Source of the DNA: Streptosporangiaceae bacterium
GTDB taxonomy: Bacteria > Actinomycetota > Actinomycetes > Streptosporangiales > Streptosporangiaceae
Direction of reading: 5' to 3'
Assembly: GCA_019246795.1 (NCBI GenBank)
Contig: JAFAPY010000059.1
Span: 1-38,439, forward strand
Length of the DNA stretch: 38,439 nt
Positions 1-8,935 of this stretch are shown one piece after another. The notes under the pieces were generated by a model. The model had not been told where the DNA came from, searched no databases, and was given only the letters and a program-made list of their open reading frames with translations. Positions within the stretch are counted from its first letter, which is position 1. Every line of letters begins with the position of its first letter. The position numbers were made by a program, and so were the translations under genes.

Positions 1-2
1 CA

Positions 3-983
3 GGCTTCGCCACCTGGACGGCGGCGCTGGTCACCCTGGTCTACGGCCTGATCAGGGCCGGAGACGACGGGTGGTCCGATACCTGGGTCATCGCCTGCCT
101 GGCCGCCGCCGCCGTGCTGCTCGCCGCCTTCGTCGCCGTGGAGGCCCGCGCGGCGCACCCGATGTTCGACCTGGCGCTGCTGCGCATCCCGACGTTCTCC
201 GGCGGCGCGATCGCCGCGTTCGCGATGAACGGCTCGCTGTACGCCATGCTGCTGTACCTGGTCATCTACCTGCAGGACATCCTGGGCTACTCCGCGCTCG
301 GCGCCGGGCTGCGGCTGGCCATCATCAGCGGTGCCACGCTGGTCACCGCGACGGCCGCCGGGCGGGCCAGCGAGCACGTGCCGGTCCGGTGGCTCATCGG
401 ACCGGGACTGATCCTGGTCGGCGCGGGCCTGTTCCTCATGGGCGGGCTGACCGCGGCCAGTGCCTGGACGCACCTCGTTCCCGGCTTCATCGTGGCCGGG
501 CTGGGCGCCGGGTTGGTCAACCCGCCGCTGGCCTCCACCGCGATCGGCGTGGTCCCGCCGCACCGGGCCGGGATGGGATCCGGGATCAACAGCACCTTCC
601 GCCAGATCGGCATCGCCACCGGGATCGCCGCGCTTGGTTCGGTGTTCACGGCGGCGATACAGCGGAACCTGGAACACGCGGGCCCGCTGGGCATCTCCGC
701 GCCGCGGCTGGTCGCCGCGGTCAAGCAGGGCCAGCCCGGCCGGCTGCTGGCCAGCCTGCCGCCGGCCGAGCGCGGGCATGTGGCCGCTGCGCTGCGGTCG
801 GCCTTTACGGCCGGGCTCGATGACCTGCTGGTCATCACCGGGATCCTGGCGCTGGCCGGGGCGGTCTGCGCGCTGCTGCTGATCCGCAGCAAGGACTTCG
901 TGGCCAGGGGCGAGCCCGGGCCGCAGCCATCGGCTGGCGAGCAGGCGGGCACCGAAGCAGGCAGCGAGGTTCGTTCGGGATAA
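3..983 (+). CDS. MFS transporter, DHA2 family (3' part only)
   Basis: The reading frame is open from the left edge and ends at TAA 981-983, so the N-terminal half lies outside the window. The visible protein alternates hydrophobic helices with short polar loops, as in the C-terminal half of a 14-helix drug:H+ antiporter (DHA2/EmrB-QacA type). A segment typical of the family reads [20 protein letters not shown], and a later stretch ([20 protein letters not shown]) is the conserved helix seen in actinobacterial EmrB-like exporters. The last 30 residues are a polar cytoplasmic tail. By family it would export small toxic or antibiotic-like molecules with the proton gradient; the substrate cannot be read. 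The gene runs tail to tail into rpe, whose reading frame continues through it on the other strand. Confidence 0.88.
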   Translation, partial: GFATWTAALVTLVYGLIRAGDDGWSDTWVIACLAAAAVLLAAFVAVEARAAHPMFDLALLRIPTFSGGAIAAFAMNGSLYAMLLYLVIYLQDILGYSALGAGLRLAIISGATLVTATAAGRASEHVPVRWLIGPGLILVGAGLFLMGGLTAASAWTHLVPGFIVAGLGAGLVNPPLASTAIGVVPPHRAGMGSGINSTFRQIGIATGIAALGSVFTAAIQRNLEHAGPLGISAPRLVAAVKQGQPGRLLASLPPAERGHVAAALRSAFTAGLDDLLVITGILALAGAVCALLLIRSKDFVARGEPGPQPSAGEQAGTEAGSEVRSG

Positions 984-1678
984 TCCCGGGATAAGCGGGC
1001 GGCCCAGGGGGCGCGGGCGGTGGCGCGCTCGGCCTGTGCGCGCAGGGCCTGCACGGCGCGGGCCGGGTCGTCGGACCCGTAGACCGCCGAGCCGGCCACG
1101 AACACGTCCGCGCCTGCGTCCGCGCAGCGCTCGATGGTCTCCTCGTCCACCCCGCCGTCGACCTGCAGCCACACCGCAGCGCCATGCCGCCCGACCAGCG
1201 AGCGGGCGCGGCGGAGCTTGGGCAGCACGATGTCGAGGAAGTGCTGGCCGCCGAAGCCGGGCTCCACCGTCATGAGCAGCAGCATGTCCAGCTCGGGCAG
1301 CAGGTCCTCGTACGGCTCCACCGGCGTGCCCGGGTTCACCGCGAGCCCTGCGCGGGCGCCAGCGGCCCGGATGGCGCGCAGCGTCCGGACCGGGGCGCGG
1401 GCCGCCTCGGCGTGGATGGTGACGTTGCGCGCGCCTGCCTCGGCGTACCCCGGTGCCCACCGGTCGGGCTCTTCGATCATCAGATGGCAGTCCAGCGGCA
1501 GCGTGGCGTGCTTGAGCAGCGCCTCGACGACCGGCAGGCCCAGGGTGAGGTTCGGCACGAAGTGGTTGTCCATGACGTCCACGTGCAGCCAGTCGGCGAC
1601 GCCGGCGACCGCGGCCTCCTCATCGGCCAGCCGCGCGAAGTCGGCGGACAGGATGCTCGGCGAGATCTGAACGGACAT
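287..1678 (-). CDS. rpe: Ribulose-phosphate 3-epimerase, with a readthrough tail antisense to the MFS gene
   Basis: The enzyme interconverts ribulose 5-phosphate and xylulose 5-phosphate in the pentose phosphate pathway. Residues 1-225 are a complete TIM barrel: SPSILSADF (7-15), [12 protein letters not shown] (32-43, catalytic Asp34), H65, [10 protein letters not shown] (136-145) and VDGG with the second catalytic Asp174. The family is usually about 220-230 residues. Here no stop occurs in frame where the domain ends (near base 990), and the frame stays open to a stop at 287, giving 463 codons. The extra 235 or so codons are exactly antisense to the MFS exporter and look like a shadow, not a domain. 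ATG 1678 was chosen because the SPSIL barrel strand follows at once and a TAGACT -10 box lies 10 bases upstream. It is separated from rsmB by a divergent DUF2786 gene. Confidence 0.9.
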   Translation of the reverse strand: MSVQISPSILSADFARLADEEAAVAGVADWLHVDVMDNHFVPNLTLGLPVVEALLKHATLPLDCHLMIEEPDRWAPGYAEAGARNVTIHAEAARAPVRTLRAIRAAGARAGLAVNPGTPVEPYEDLLPELDMLLLMTVEPGFGGQHFLDIVLPKLRRARSLVGRHGAAVWLQVDGGVDEETIERCADAGADVFVAGSAVYGSDDPARAVQALRAQAERATARAPWAARLSRDYPERTSLPASVPACSPADGCGPGSPLATKSLLRISSSAQTAPASARIPVMTSRSSSPAVKADRSAAATCPRSAGGRLASSRPGWPCLTAATSRGAEMPSGPACSRFRCIAAVNTEPSAAIPVAMPIWRKVLLIPDPIPARCGGTTPIAVEASGGLTNPAPSPATMKPGTRCVQALAAVSPPMRNRPAPTRISPGPMSHRTGTCSLARPAAVAVTSVAPLMMASRSPAPSAE

Positions 1679-1688
1679 GACGTGTCCG

Positions 1689-1694
1689 AGTCTA
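1689..1694 (-). promoter_or_regulatory. -10 box of rpe
   Basis: TAGACT on the minus strand fits the actinobacterial TANNNT -10 and lies 10 bases before the rpe ATG. This predicts a transcript with almost no leader. Confidence 0.4.
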
Positions 1695-1797
1695 GAGCGC
1701 ACTCGCCGGGCGCCGGGCGCGGGGAAGGTCAGCGATCGCCGTCCCCGTCGTCGGTGACGGAAGTCCGCGCGCCCGGGACTCCCGGGGAGGGGCTATG

Positions 1798-1845
1798 TTG
1801 CGCCAACCATCCCCTCAGAGGGGGGTCATTGCGCCAACCATCCCC
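1798..1845. repeat. Direct repeat pair around a small hairpin
   Basis: The 17-base sequence TTGCGCCAACCATCCCC occurs at 1798-1814 and again at 1829-1845. The bases between are GC-rich and form a small palindrome with the end of the first copy (CCCCTC-A-GAGGGG). It lies in the divergent region between rpe and the DUF2786 gene. The layout (unit, hairpin, unit) resembles the pair at 19919-19976. It could be an operator or a dispersed intergenic repeat. Confidence 0.7.
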
Positions 1846-1917
1846 ATCGTGCCCGCCGTGGCCCGCATGGAATACGGGACGGAATGCGGAAAAGCACGGA
1901 AATGTCGCCGTGAGCCG

Positions 1918-1942
1918 GTATCGTTCGATACTGGGTTCGATA
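1918..1942. promoter_or_regulatory. Inverted and direct repeats upstream of the DUF2786 gene
   Basis: GTATCG-TT-CGATAC is an inverted repeat at 1918-1931. GTTCGATA occurs at 1923-1930 and again at 1935-1942, 12 bases apart. The block sits 25 bases before the DUF2786 start, over the likely promoter, so it may be an operator. No regulator is identified. Confidence 0.4.
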
Positions 1943-1966
1943 TACCACGTGACCTGGAGGCTGCCT

Positions 1967-2695
1967 GTGCAGGCGGAACCGCCCAGCGCCCTGCTCGACC
2001 GGGTGCGCAAGCTGCTGGCGAAGGCCGAGGCCGAGGGGGTTACCCCGCCGGAGGCCGAGGCGCTGACGGCGAAGGCCGCCGAGCTCATGGCCCGGTACGG
2101 CATCGACCGGGCCCGGCTGGCCGCGGCGCGGCCGGATACAGACCGGCCGGACAGCCGGATCATCGACATCGACAACCCGTGGGCGCAGGTCCGGGCGCAC
2201 CTGCTCGCCGGGCTGGCCGGCGCCATGCGGTGCCAGTGCGTGCTGCTGCACGCATCGCGGCCCGGGGCGCGCATCCACGTCTTCGGCTACACCTCTGACC
2301 TGGAGCGAGCCGATATCTTGTACACCTCGCTGCTGCTGCAGATGGCCCGCGGCCTGGCCGGGTGCGCCGTCCCGGCGGCGGTGCGCAGCCCGCGGGCATG
2401 GCGGCGAAGCTGGCTGCTCGGCTTCGTCACCGCCGTCGTCGCCAGGGTGCGTGCCGCCGAGGACCGCGCCGCCGCCAGCGCCGAGGCCGATCCGGACTCG
2501 GGGCCGGGGACCGCGCTGGTACTGGCCGACCGGGCCGTCGTGATCAAGCGCCAGGTCGAGCGGGCGTACCCCATCATGAGGAAGACCCGCATCACCTACA
2601 GCGGCAACGGCTACCGGGCCGGTTACGCCCAGGGCGAGCGGGCCGACATCGGCAGCGCCCGGCTCGGGCCGGCAGCTAGGGCGCTTCGCGCCTGA
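1967..2695 (+). CDS. DUF2786 domain protein
   Basis: A 242-residue protein that begins with the DUF2786 signature: an N-terminal helix pair (LLDRVRKLLAKAEAEGVTPP, then EAEALTAKAAELMARYGID). The middle part resembles other actinobacterial DUF2786 proteins, with a DxxRADILYTSLLLQM stretch and a later GFVTAVVARV helix. No enzymatic motif is visible and the function is unknown. The start is GTG 1967, because GGAGG lies 6 bases before it; the open frame extends far upstream but overlaps rpe antisense and lacks coding character. The 3' end overlaps the rsmB stop by 20 bases tail to tail. Its place between rsmB and rpe breaks an arrangement that is contiguous in Streptomyces as I remember it, so it may be an insertion. 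Confidence 0.85.
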   Translation: MQAEPPSALLDRVRKLLAKAEAEGVTPPEAEALTAKAAELMARYGIDRARLAAARPDTDRPDSRIIDIDNPWAQVRAHLLAGLAGAMRCQCVLLHASRPGARIHVFGYTSDLERADILYTSLLLQMARGLAGCAVPAAVRSPRAWRRSWLLGFVTAVVARVRAAEDRAAASAEADPDSGPGTALVLADRAVVIKRQVERAYPIMRKTRITYSGNGYRAGYAQGERADIGSARLGPAARALRA

Positions 2696-4169
2696 GCAGC
2701 GCCAGGAAGATCGCGTCGGTGCCGTGGCGGTGCGGCCAGAACTGGGCGAACCTGGGGTCCGGGCTGCGCAGCGCCGGCACCTCGGACAGGACGGCGGGGG
2801 CGTCCATGATGGTGACGTCATCCCGGCTGCCCGCCACGGCCGTGACGACCTGCCGGGTCTCGGCCAGGTGCGGGGAGCAGGTGACGTAGGCCGCCACTCC
2901 GCCTGGGCGGGCCGCGTCGATCGCCGCGTTGAGCAGCCCGCGCTGCAGCCCGGCGAGCCGGGCAACGTCCGCGGGTGTCTTGCGCCACCTGGCCTCCGGC
3001 CGCCGCCGCAGCGATCCCAGGCCGGAGCAGGGGACGTCGGCCAGCACCCGGTCGAACACGCCGACGCGCCACGCGGGGCGCAGCCCGTCGGCCGCGACCA
3101 CGGCAGCCCGGGCGGCACCGGAGCCTGACCCGGAACCTCCACCGGGGCCTGACCCGGAACCTCCGCCGGAGCCTGACCCGGAACCTCCACCGGGGCCTGG
3201 CCCGGCGTTGGGGCCGGCCCCGGAGCCGTCGCGGCGCAGCGCCTGGAGCACCTTCCTGGCGCGGTGCGGGCGGACATCCGAGGCGACCAGGCGGGCACCA
3301 TGCGCAGCGGCCAGCCCGCTCAGCAGCCTGGCCTTGCCGCCAGGTCCCGCGCACAGGTCCAGCCAGCTGCGCTCCTGCCCCGGCGAGCCGCCCGGGCCGG
3401 CGAGCTCGGCGCGGCTCAGCGCGAGCGCGGCGAGCTGGCTGGCCTCGTCCTGGACCGCTGCCCGGCGCGAGGCCACCAGCGGCGCCGGGTCGCCGCCCTC
3501 CAGCCGGAAACCGAACGGCGACCACCGGGTGGGCGCCAGCCGTTCCCCGGCGCCGGGCGGCCCCGGGTACGGGCTGGTGACCGCGAGCACCACGTCCGGG
3601 CGGGCATTGCCTGCTGCCAGGGCATCGGCGAGCTCGGCGGCGGCATCCCCGAGCGCGTCCCGGAACGCGTCCACGATCCAGCGCGGGTAGCCGTAGCGGA
3701 TGGCAAGGTAGCCTGACGGGTCCCGGTCCGGGCCGGGGGCGACGACCGAGGCCCATGCCTGCAGGTCACGGGTGGCGACCCGGCGCAGCACGGCGTTGAC
3801 GAAGCCGGCGGCCCGGGAACCGCACACGTCCTTGGCCAGGTCGACAGAGGTCGCCACGGCGGCGTGGCTGCCGACCCTGGTGGCGAGCAGCTGGTGCGCG
3901 CCGAGCCTGAGGATGTCGCGCACGGGCGGGTCCAGCTGGTCCCGGTCGCTGCACGCGGCCAGGATTGCGTCGTAGGTGCCCAGGCCGCGCAGCGTGCCGT
4001 AGGCCAGTTCGGTGGCGAAGGCCGCGTCCCGGCCGGCCAGGCCGCGACGGGCGAGCAGCGCGGGCAGCAGCAGGTTGGCGTAGGCGTCGCGCTCCGCGAC
4101 CGCACGCAGCACGTCATAGGCGGCGCGACGGGCCGGATCGGCCTTCGGCTGGCGGCGTTGCCCGGCCAT
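2676..4169 (-). CDS. rsmB: 16S rRNA (cytosine967-C5)-methyltransferase with NusB domain
   Basis: A 497-residue RsmB/Sun-type enzyme that would methylate C967 of 16S rRNA using SAM. Residues 1-140 form the NusB-like RNA-binding domain. The Rossmann methyltransferase domain shows motif I LDLCAGPGGKA (270-280), motif IV DVPCSGLGSLRRRP (378-391, Cys381) and motif VI VTCSPHLAET (429-438, nucleophile Cys431). Between motifs I and IV there is an unusual Gly/Ser/Pro linker at about 319-352, encoded by a 24-base tandem repeat. The start is ATG 4169, one base after the fmt stop (TGACATG), so translation is probably coupled to fmt. It closes the run priA-def-fmt-rsmB. Confidence 0.95.
   Translation of the reverse strand: MAGQRRQPKADPARRAAYDVLRAVAERDAYANLLLPALLARRGLAGRDAAFATELAYGTLRGLGTYDAILAACSDRDQLDPPVRDILRLGAHQLLATRVGSHAAVATSVDLAKDVCGSRAAGFVNAVLRRVATRDLQAWASVVAPGPDRDPSGYLAIRYGYPRWIVDAFRDALGDAAAELADALAAGNARPDVVLAVTSPYPGPPGAGERLAPTRWSPFGFRLEGGDPAPLVASRRAAVQDEASQLAALALSRAELAGPGGSPGQERSWLDLCAGPGGKARLLSGLAAAHGARLVASDVRPHRARKVLQALRRDGSGAGPNAGPGPGGGSGSGSGGGSGSGPGGGSGSGSGAARAAVVAADGLRPAWRVGVFDRVLADVPCSGLGSLRRRPEARWRKTPADVARLAGLQRGLLNAAIDAARPGGVAAYVTCSPHLAETRQVVTAVAGSRDDVTIMDAPAVLSEVPALRSPDPRFAQFWPHRHGTDAIFLALLRREAP
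2679..2692. terminator. Small hairpin between convergent stop codons
   Basis: GGCGC-TTC-GCGCC forms a short stem exactly between the rsmB stop (2676-2678) and the DUF2786 stop (2693-2695). There is no T tract. It may act on both strands, but it is weak as a terminator. Confidence 0.3.
3120..3205 (-). repeat. 24-base tandem repeat inside rsmB
   Basis: Three full 24-base units (3120-3143, 3144-3167, 3168-3191) and a partial fourth differ by one or two bases. Each encodes eight residues of the type GGGSGSGS or GGGSGSGP. The length is a multiple of three, so changes in copy number keep the frame. Confidence 0.9.
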
Positions 4170-4170
4170 G

Positions 4171-5112
4171 TCAGCCGAACCGGACCGGGCCGCCGGCGCG
4201 CAGGCCGCGGGCCCAGTCGGCGGCGGCCATGCGGCGCTTGCCTTCGGCCTGCACTTCCCCCAGGCGCACCGGGCGGGAGCCGGTACCGACGAACACCTCG
4301 CGCCGCCCGGCCAGCACCTCGCCAGGGCCAAGGGACCGCAAGGCCGGCGCGTCTTCGGGACCGGCCAGCGATACCGGGCCGAGCTTGAGCCGGGCACCGT
4401 CCAGCTCGGTCCACGCCCCCGGCTGCGGGGTGCAGGCGCGGACCAGCCGGTCGACCGCGTGCCCGGGCAGCTTCCAGTCCACCCGTGCGTCGTCGGGGGT
4501 GATCTTCGGCGCGAAGCTCACCCCCTCGGCCGGCTGGGGCAGGGCCTGCAGCGTGCCCGCCTCGATCCCGTCAACGGTGCCGGCAAGCAGTCCGGCGCCC
4601 GAGCGGGCCAGCCGGTCCAGCAGCGCGCCCGTGGTGTCATCGGGGCGCACCGGCTCGGTCAGCACCCCGTATACCGGGCCGGCGTCCAGCTCGGCGACGA
4701 CCCGGAACGTGGTCGCGCCGGTCACGTCGTCGCCGTGCAGGATGGCATGCTGCACCGGCGCGGCGCCGCGCCAGGCGGGCAGCACCGAGAAGTGCAGGTT
4801 GACCCAGCCGTGCCGCGGAATGTCCAGCGCGGCCTGCGGGATCAGCGCGCCATAGGCCACCATCGGGCAGCAGTCCGGCGCGATCTGCCGCAGCCGGTCC
4901 AGGAACTGCGGATCCCGGGGCCGGGCCGGCCTGAGCAGCTCAAGTCCCGCTGCTGCGGCGCGCCGGGCCACCGGGCTCGGGCCGAGCCTGCGGCCGCGGC
5001 CGGCCGGCGCGTCCGGGCGGGTGAGCACCGCTGCCACCTCATGCCGGGAGGCAAGCAGCGCGTCAAGCGCCGGCACCGCGGTGTGCGGGGTCCCCGCGAA
5101 CACGACCCGCAT
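4171..5112 (-). CDS. fmt: Methionyl-tRNA formyltransferase
   Basis: It transfers a formyl group from 10-formyl-THF to Met-tRNAfMet for initiation of translation. The 313-residue length is normal. The N-terminal formyltransferase domain carries the catalytic residues Asn105 and His107 (VNLHFSVLP) and Asp143 (ELDAGPV), and the [14 protein letters not shown] stretch that contacts folate. The C-terminal OB-like tRNA-binding domain begins at about 205. It lies between def and rsmB; the gap to def is 4 bases, so it is probably translated from the same message. The pairing with def is functional: one adds the formyl group and the other removes it. Confidence 0.97.
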   Translation of the reverse strand: MRVVFAGTPHTAVPALDALLASRHEVAAVLTRPDAPAGRGRRLGPSPVARRAAAAGLELLRPARPRDPQFLDRLRQIAPDCCPMVAYGALIPQAALDIPRHGWVNLHFSVLPAWRGAAPVQHAILHGDDVTGATTFRVVAELDAGPVYGVLTEPVRPDDTTGALLDRLARSGAGLLAGTVDGIEAGTLQALPQPAEGVSFAPKITPDDARVDWKLPGHAVDRLVRACTPQPGAWTELDGARLKLGPVSLAGPEDAPALRSLGPGEVLAGRREVFVGTGSRPVRLGEVQAEGKRRMAAADWARGLRAGGPVRFG

Positions 5113-5116
5113 CGGC

Positions 5117-5665
5117 TTACAGCGCCAGTCCCCTGGTCTGGTGCGGCGACACCTTCACCCGCGGGACCGGATCGCCCCACCAGTCCGACTCGCGGATGGC
5201 CTTCATCGCCTGCTTGCGCTGCGCCGGGTCCATCCTGTCGATGAACAAGATGCCGTCCAGGTGGTCGGTCTCGTGCTGGATGCAGCGGGCGAGCAGTTCG
5301 GTGCCCTCGATCGTCACCGGCTCCCCGTACATAGTGAATCCCTTGGCGATCACGCCGTGGGCCCGCGGGACCGGGTAGGTTATCCCGGGGAACGACAGGC
5401 AGCCCTCGTCGTCTTCGTCGGTCTGCTCGGAGAGGTCCAGCGAGGGATTGACCAGGTGCCCGGGCTCGCCGTCGTCGACCCGGTAGGTGAACACCCGCAG
5501 GCCGACGCCGATCTGCGGCGCGGCGAGGCCGAGGCCGGGGGCATCGAGCATGGTGTCGGCCAGGTCCTTGACCAGCCGGCGCAGCTCGGCGTCGAAGTCG
5601 CGCACCGGCTCGGCCGGGGTGCGCAGCACCGGGTCACCGAAAAGACGGATGGGCTTGACGCTCAT
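5117..5665 (-). CDS. def: Peptide deformylase
   Basis: A 182-residue Fe2+/Zn2+ hydrolase that removes the N-formyl group from nascent proteins. All three family motifs are intact: [10 protein letters not shown] (44-53), EGCLS (87-91, metal ligand Cys89) and QHETDH (130-135, ligands His131 and His135, catalytic Glu132). I chose ATG 5665 because the family N-terminus ([11 protein letters not shown]) follows directly and a TAGACT box lies 7 bases upstream. An in-frame GTG at 5686 overlaps the priA stop as GTGA and is the alternative; it would add seven residues. So the gene may be read both from the priA message and from its own leaderless transcript. Confidence 0.96.
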   Translation of the reverse strand: MSVKPIRLFGDPVLRTPAEPVRDFDAELRRLVKDLADTMLDAPGLGLAAPQIGVGLRVFTYRVDDGEPGHLVNPSLDLSEQTDEDDEGCLSFPGITYPVPRAHGVIAKGFTMYGEPVTIEGTELLARCIQHETDHLDGILFIDRMDPAQRKQAMKAIRESDWWGDPVPRVKVSPHQTRGLAL

Positions 5666-5672
5666 GGGTTGG

Positions 5673-5678
5673 AGTCTA
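5673..5678 (-). promoter_or_regulatory. -10 box 7 bases before def
   Basis: TAGACT on the minus strand, then 7 bases, then the def ATG. The spacing predicts transcription starting at or next to the start codon (leaderless). It lies over the end of priA. Confidence 0.45.
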
Positions 5679-5682
5679 GCCG

Positions 5683-7659
5683 TCACACGATCTCGGCCGG
5701 GTCGAGCTGCACCCTGACCGGGCCGCTGTCCTTGCGCGCGCTGCGCAGCGCCTGCGCGGCGTGCAGCGCGCGGGCCAGCGCCAGCCCGCTGCGGCGGGGG
5801 ACGCGGATCAGCGCGCGGGCGGCGGGATCGTGTCCCGGGCGATCATCGGCTGCCGGCACCGGCCCGAGCACCTCGGCGTCGGCGGGGAGCTCGGCCAGGC
5901 TGAGGAAGTCCGCGACCGCTGGGGGGGCGCCGGTGACGGCGGCCATCCGCACCGCCGGGGGAAAGCCCAGCCCGGTCCGCTCCGCCACCTCTCGTTCGGA
6001 AAATCCGGCCGGATCCCAGCGGACCAGCGCCTGGACCGCGGGAAGCGCCGCATCGGCGAGCACCACGACGGGCGCGGCGGCCCGGACCAGCGCGGCGGCG
6101 TTCAGCCACCGGCGCAGCGCTTCCTCCGCGGCGCGCAGGCTGGGCCGGGCGAGCATCGCCCAGCCGTCAAGGAGCAGGGCGGCTGCGTAGCCGCCGACCG
6201 CGGCCGGCTCGGCGCCCGGGGTGGCGACGACGAGCGCGGGCTCGGACGGCACGGCGGCAAGCACCTGCTGGCCGCCGGAGGTGCGCACCGGGACCCCCGG
6301 GAACGCCCGGCCGAATTCCTCGGCGGTGCGCGCCGTGCCGGTGACCAGCGCGCGCACCCCGTCACCGCCGCAGCGCGGGCATGCCCAGCCCGCCGCCAGC
6401 GCCCCGCACCACCGGCAGTCCGGCAGCTGGCGGGATCCGCTGACTTGCAGCGGCCCGCCGCAGGCCTGGCACCGGGCCTGGGCGCGGCAGCGGGTACAGG
6501 CGATCGCGGCCAGGTAGCCGCGCCTGGGCACCTGCACCAGAACCGGGCCGCGGGCGAGAGCGGCCCGCGCGCTGCGCAGTGCCAGGCTGGGCAGCCGGGC
6601 GGTCAGTGCCGCCTCGTCCCTGGCCAGCTCGGTGTCGTCGCCGATGCCGGTCACCCGGGGCGCCGCGCGGCGCACCGCGCCGGGGGCGCCGGCCACCGGG
6701 CGGGCCCATCCGGACGCGACCAGGTGGGTCAGCTCGGCGCTGTGGGCGAAACCGCCGATCAGCGCCGCGGCGCCGGCGCGGTGCGCGCGCAAGGCCAGGA
6801 CCTCGCGCGCGTTCGGGTAGGGGGCGCGCGGCTCGGCGTGCAGGTCGTCGCCGTCGTCCCAGACCACGACCAGGCCGAGGTCGCTGACCGGGGCGAACAT
6901 CGCCGCCCTGGTCCCGGCGACCACCTGGACCGCGCCGCGGCGCGCGGCAAGCCAGCGGCGGTAGCGTTCGGCGGGCCCCAGGTCAGCGGACAGCACCGCG
7001 TAGCCGGCCTCCGTAGTGGCGAGCGCCTGGTCGACCCGGGCCAGGTCACGGGCATCGGGGACCACGATCACCACGCCGCGGCCGCCGGCGGCCGTGGTGG
7101 CGGCGGCGGCGGCGATCTCGTCCGGCCAGTGCGGGCCGGGCAGCGCTGACCATGCGGCCCTGGCGGGGCGGCCGCCGCCCAGAGCGTCGAGGAAGGAGGC
7201 GCCGGCCGGGTAGCGGCTCCAGCTGCCCGGTTCCGGGCGCGGCGGGGCGGGAGCCGGGGCGGCAGGGGGTTCCCGTTCCGCGGCGGCGTGCCGCGGCGGG
7301 ATCGCCAGCCGCAGCACGTCGGCGAGCGTGCCCGCGTATCTTTCCGCGACCTCACGGGCCAGGCGGAAGATCTCCGGGGTGAGCACGGGCTCGGGCGAGA
7401 CGACGCGCTCGAGGTAGGACAGCTTGCCCGCGTGGCCGCTGGTCTCGGCGCGTTCCAGCAGGTAGCCGTCGACCAGCTGCCCGGAGAACCTGACCCGGAC
7501 CCGGCAGCCGGGCACGGCGTCGCAGTCGGAGCGGGCGGCCACCAGGTAGTCGAACGGGCGGTCGAGGTGGGCGAGCGGGATGTCGACCGCCACCCGCGCC
7601 ACCGGCAGGCGCGGGCTGGGTGCCGGTGCCGTGCCGGGCTTCGGAGCCTTCGTGCCCAA
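5683..7659 (-). CDS. priA: PriA-like primosomal protein N', degenerate helicase
   Basis: About 658 residues with PriA architecture: an N-terminal 3'-DNA-binding domain (VAVDIPLAHLDRPFDYLV), a helicase-like core and a zinc module with four CxxC pairs at roughly 387-425 (CTRC, CQAC, CRWC, CPRC). The ATPase motifs are not intact. The Walker A region reads ALGGGRPARAAW instead of GxTGSGKT, and the DEAH-type box reads VVWDDGDDLHAEPRAPYPNA. It is therefore a probable non-hydrolysing PriA, as annotated in other actinobacteria; it may still act as a structural replication-restart factor. The start is uncertain. TTG 7659 lies just inside the metK stop and GTG 7602 is the alternative. The 3' end touches def. 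Confidence 0.85.
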   Translation of the reverse strand: MGTKAPKPGTAPAPSPRLPVARVAVDIPLAHLDRPFDYLVAARSDCDAVPGCRVRVRFSGQLVDGYLLERAETSGHAGKLSYLERVVSPEPVLTPEIFRLAREVAERYAGTLADVLRLAIPPRHAAAEREPPAAPAPAPPRPEPGSWSRYPAGASFLDALGGGRPARAAWSALPGPHWPDEIAAAAATTAAGGRGVVIVVPDARDLARVDQALATTEAGYAVLSADLGPAERYRRWLAARRGAVQVVAGTRAAMFAPVSDLGLVVVWDDGDDLHAEPRAPYPNAREVLALRAHRAGAAALIGGFAHSAELTHLVASGWARPVAGAPGAVRRAAPRVTGIGDDTELARDEAALTARLPSLALRSARAALARGPVLVQVPRRGYLAAIACTRCRAQARCQACGGPLQVSGSRQLPDCRWCGALAAGWACPRCGGDGVRALVTGTARTAEEFGRAFPGVPVRTSGGQQVLAAVPSEPALVVATPGAEPAAVGGYAAALLLDGWAMLARPSLRAAEEALRRWLNAAALVRAAAPVVVLADAALPAVQALVRWDPAGFSEREVAERTGLGFPPAVRMAAVTGAPPAVADFLSLAELPADAEVLGPVPAADDRPGHDPAARALIRVPRRSGLALARALHAAQALRSARKDSGPVRVQLDPAEIV

Positions 7660-7667
7660 GAACCAGG

Positions 7668-8861
7668 CTAGAGGCCGGCCGCAGCGCGGAGCTGCTCGGC
7701 GCGGTCGACGCGTTCCCAGGAGAAGTCGGGCTCGGTGCGGCCGAAGTGCCCGTACGCCGCGGTCTGCGCATAGATCGGGCGCAGCAGGTCCAGGGCGTAG
7801 ATGATGGCCCGCGGCCGCAGGTCGAACACCTGCATGACCGCGTCCTGGATGTGCTCGGCCGGAACGTTGCCCGTGCCGAAGCACTCGACGAACAAGCCGA
7901 CCGGCATCGCCTTGCCGATGGCGTACGCCACCTGGACCTCGCACCGGTCGGCGAGGCCCGCCGCGACGACGTTCTTAGCGACCCAGCGCATCGCGTACGC
8001 GGCGCTGCGGTCCACCTTCGAGGGATCCTTGCCGGAGAAGGCACCGCCGCCGTGCCGTGCCATGCCGCCGTATGTGTCGATGATGATCTTGCGCCCGGTC
8101 AGCCCGGCGTCCCCCATCGGCCCGCCGATCTCGAACCGGCCGGTCGGGTTGACCAGCAGCCGGAAGTCCCCGGTGTCGATTCCCGCGTCGGCGACCACCG
8201 GGTCGACGACGTAATCCCTGATGTCGGGGGCCAGCAGCTCGGAGAGGTTGATGTCCGGCGCGTGCTGCGTGGAAATCACCACGGTGTCCAGACGCACCGG
8301 CTTGTCCCCGGAGTACTCGATGGTTACCTGCGTCTTGCCGTCCGGGCGCAGGTAGGGCACCGTGCCGGCCCTGCGGACCTCGGCGAGCCGCTTGGCCAGC
8401 CGGTGCGCGAGCGTGATCGGCAGCGGCATCAGCTCGGGCGTGTCGCGGCACGCGTAGCCGAACATCAGCCCCTGATCGCCGGCGCCCTGCCGGTCCAGCT
8501 CGTCGGTGCCCTCGCCCTCGCGGTACTCGAACGCGTCGTTGACCCCCTGGGCAATGTCCGGGGACTGCGACCCGATCGACACCGACACGCCGCAGGACGC
8601 GCCGTCGTATCCCTTGGCCGAGGAGTCGTAGCCGATCTCCAGGATCTTGTCCCTGATGATGCCGGGGATGTCGACGTAGGTCTGGGTGGTGACCTCGCCG
8701 GCGACATGCACCTGGCCGGTGGTGATCAGGGTCTCCACCGCGACGCGGCTGCCCGGGTCGTCCTTGAGCATGGCGTCGAGGATGGCGTCGCTGATCTGGT
8801 CGGCCATCTTGTCCGGGTGACCTTCGGTCACCGACTCGGAAGTGAACAGGCGGCGCGCCAC
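7668..8861 (-). CDS. metK: S-adenosylmethionine synthase
   Basis: It makes SAM from methionine and ATP. The 397-residue product has all the family blocks: [16 protein letters not shown] near the N-terminus (catalytic His15), [12 protein letters not shown] in the middle, the P-loop-like [19 protein letters not shown], and [11 protein letters not shown] 8861 is the start; AAGGAG lies 7 bases upstream and the conserved [16 protein letters not shown] follows directly. The gap to coaBC is only 74 bases, with no room for and no sign of a SAM riboswitch. It supplies the methyl donor for RsmB and the methyltransferase further along. Confidence 0.97.
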   Translation of the reverse strand: MARRLFTSESVTEGHPDKMADQISDAILDAMLKDDPGSRVAVETLITTGQVHVAGEVTTQTYVDIPGIIRDKILEIGYDSSAKGYDGASCGVSVSIGSQSPDIAQGVNDAFEYREGEGTDELDRQGAGDQGLMFGYACRDTPELMPLPITLAHRLAKRLAEVRRAGTVPYLRPDGKTQVTIEYSGDKPVRLDTVVISTQHAPDINLSELLAPDIRDYVVDPVVADAGIDTGDFRLLVNPTGRFEIGGPMGDAGLTGRKIIIDTYGGMARHGGGAFSGKDPSKVDRSAAYAMRWVAKNVVAAGLADRCEVQVAYAIGKAMPVGLFVECFGTGNVPAEHIQDAVMQVFDLRPRAIIYALDLLRPIYAQTAAYGHFGRTEPDFSWERVDRAEQLRAAAGL

Positions 8862-8935
8862 GTCGTTTCTCCTTGCTGTCGTTGGCCCCGGCAGGCTGCG
8901 GTGTGAGTTTATCCGGACTGGCCGGCTGGCGTGGC

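Noticed and set aside
971-983. TCGTTCGGGATAA shared with 31847-31859, both at convergent gene ends
   Set aside because: A 13-base match is expected several times by chance in a window of this size.
1184-1966. Upstream extension of the DUF2786 frame
   Set aside because: It lies antisense to rpe, lacks coding character, and a ribosome site with GTG exists at 1967.
8862-8935. SAM riboswitch before metK
   Set aside because: The gap is only 74 bases and shows no riboswitch-like structure; metK is probably read from the mihF-coaBC message.
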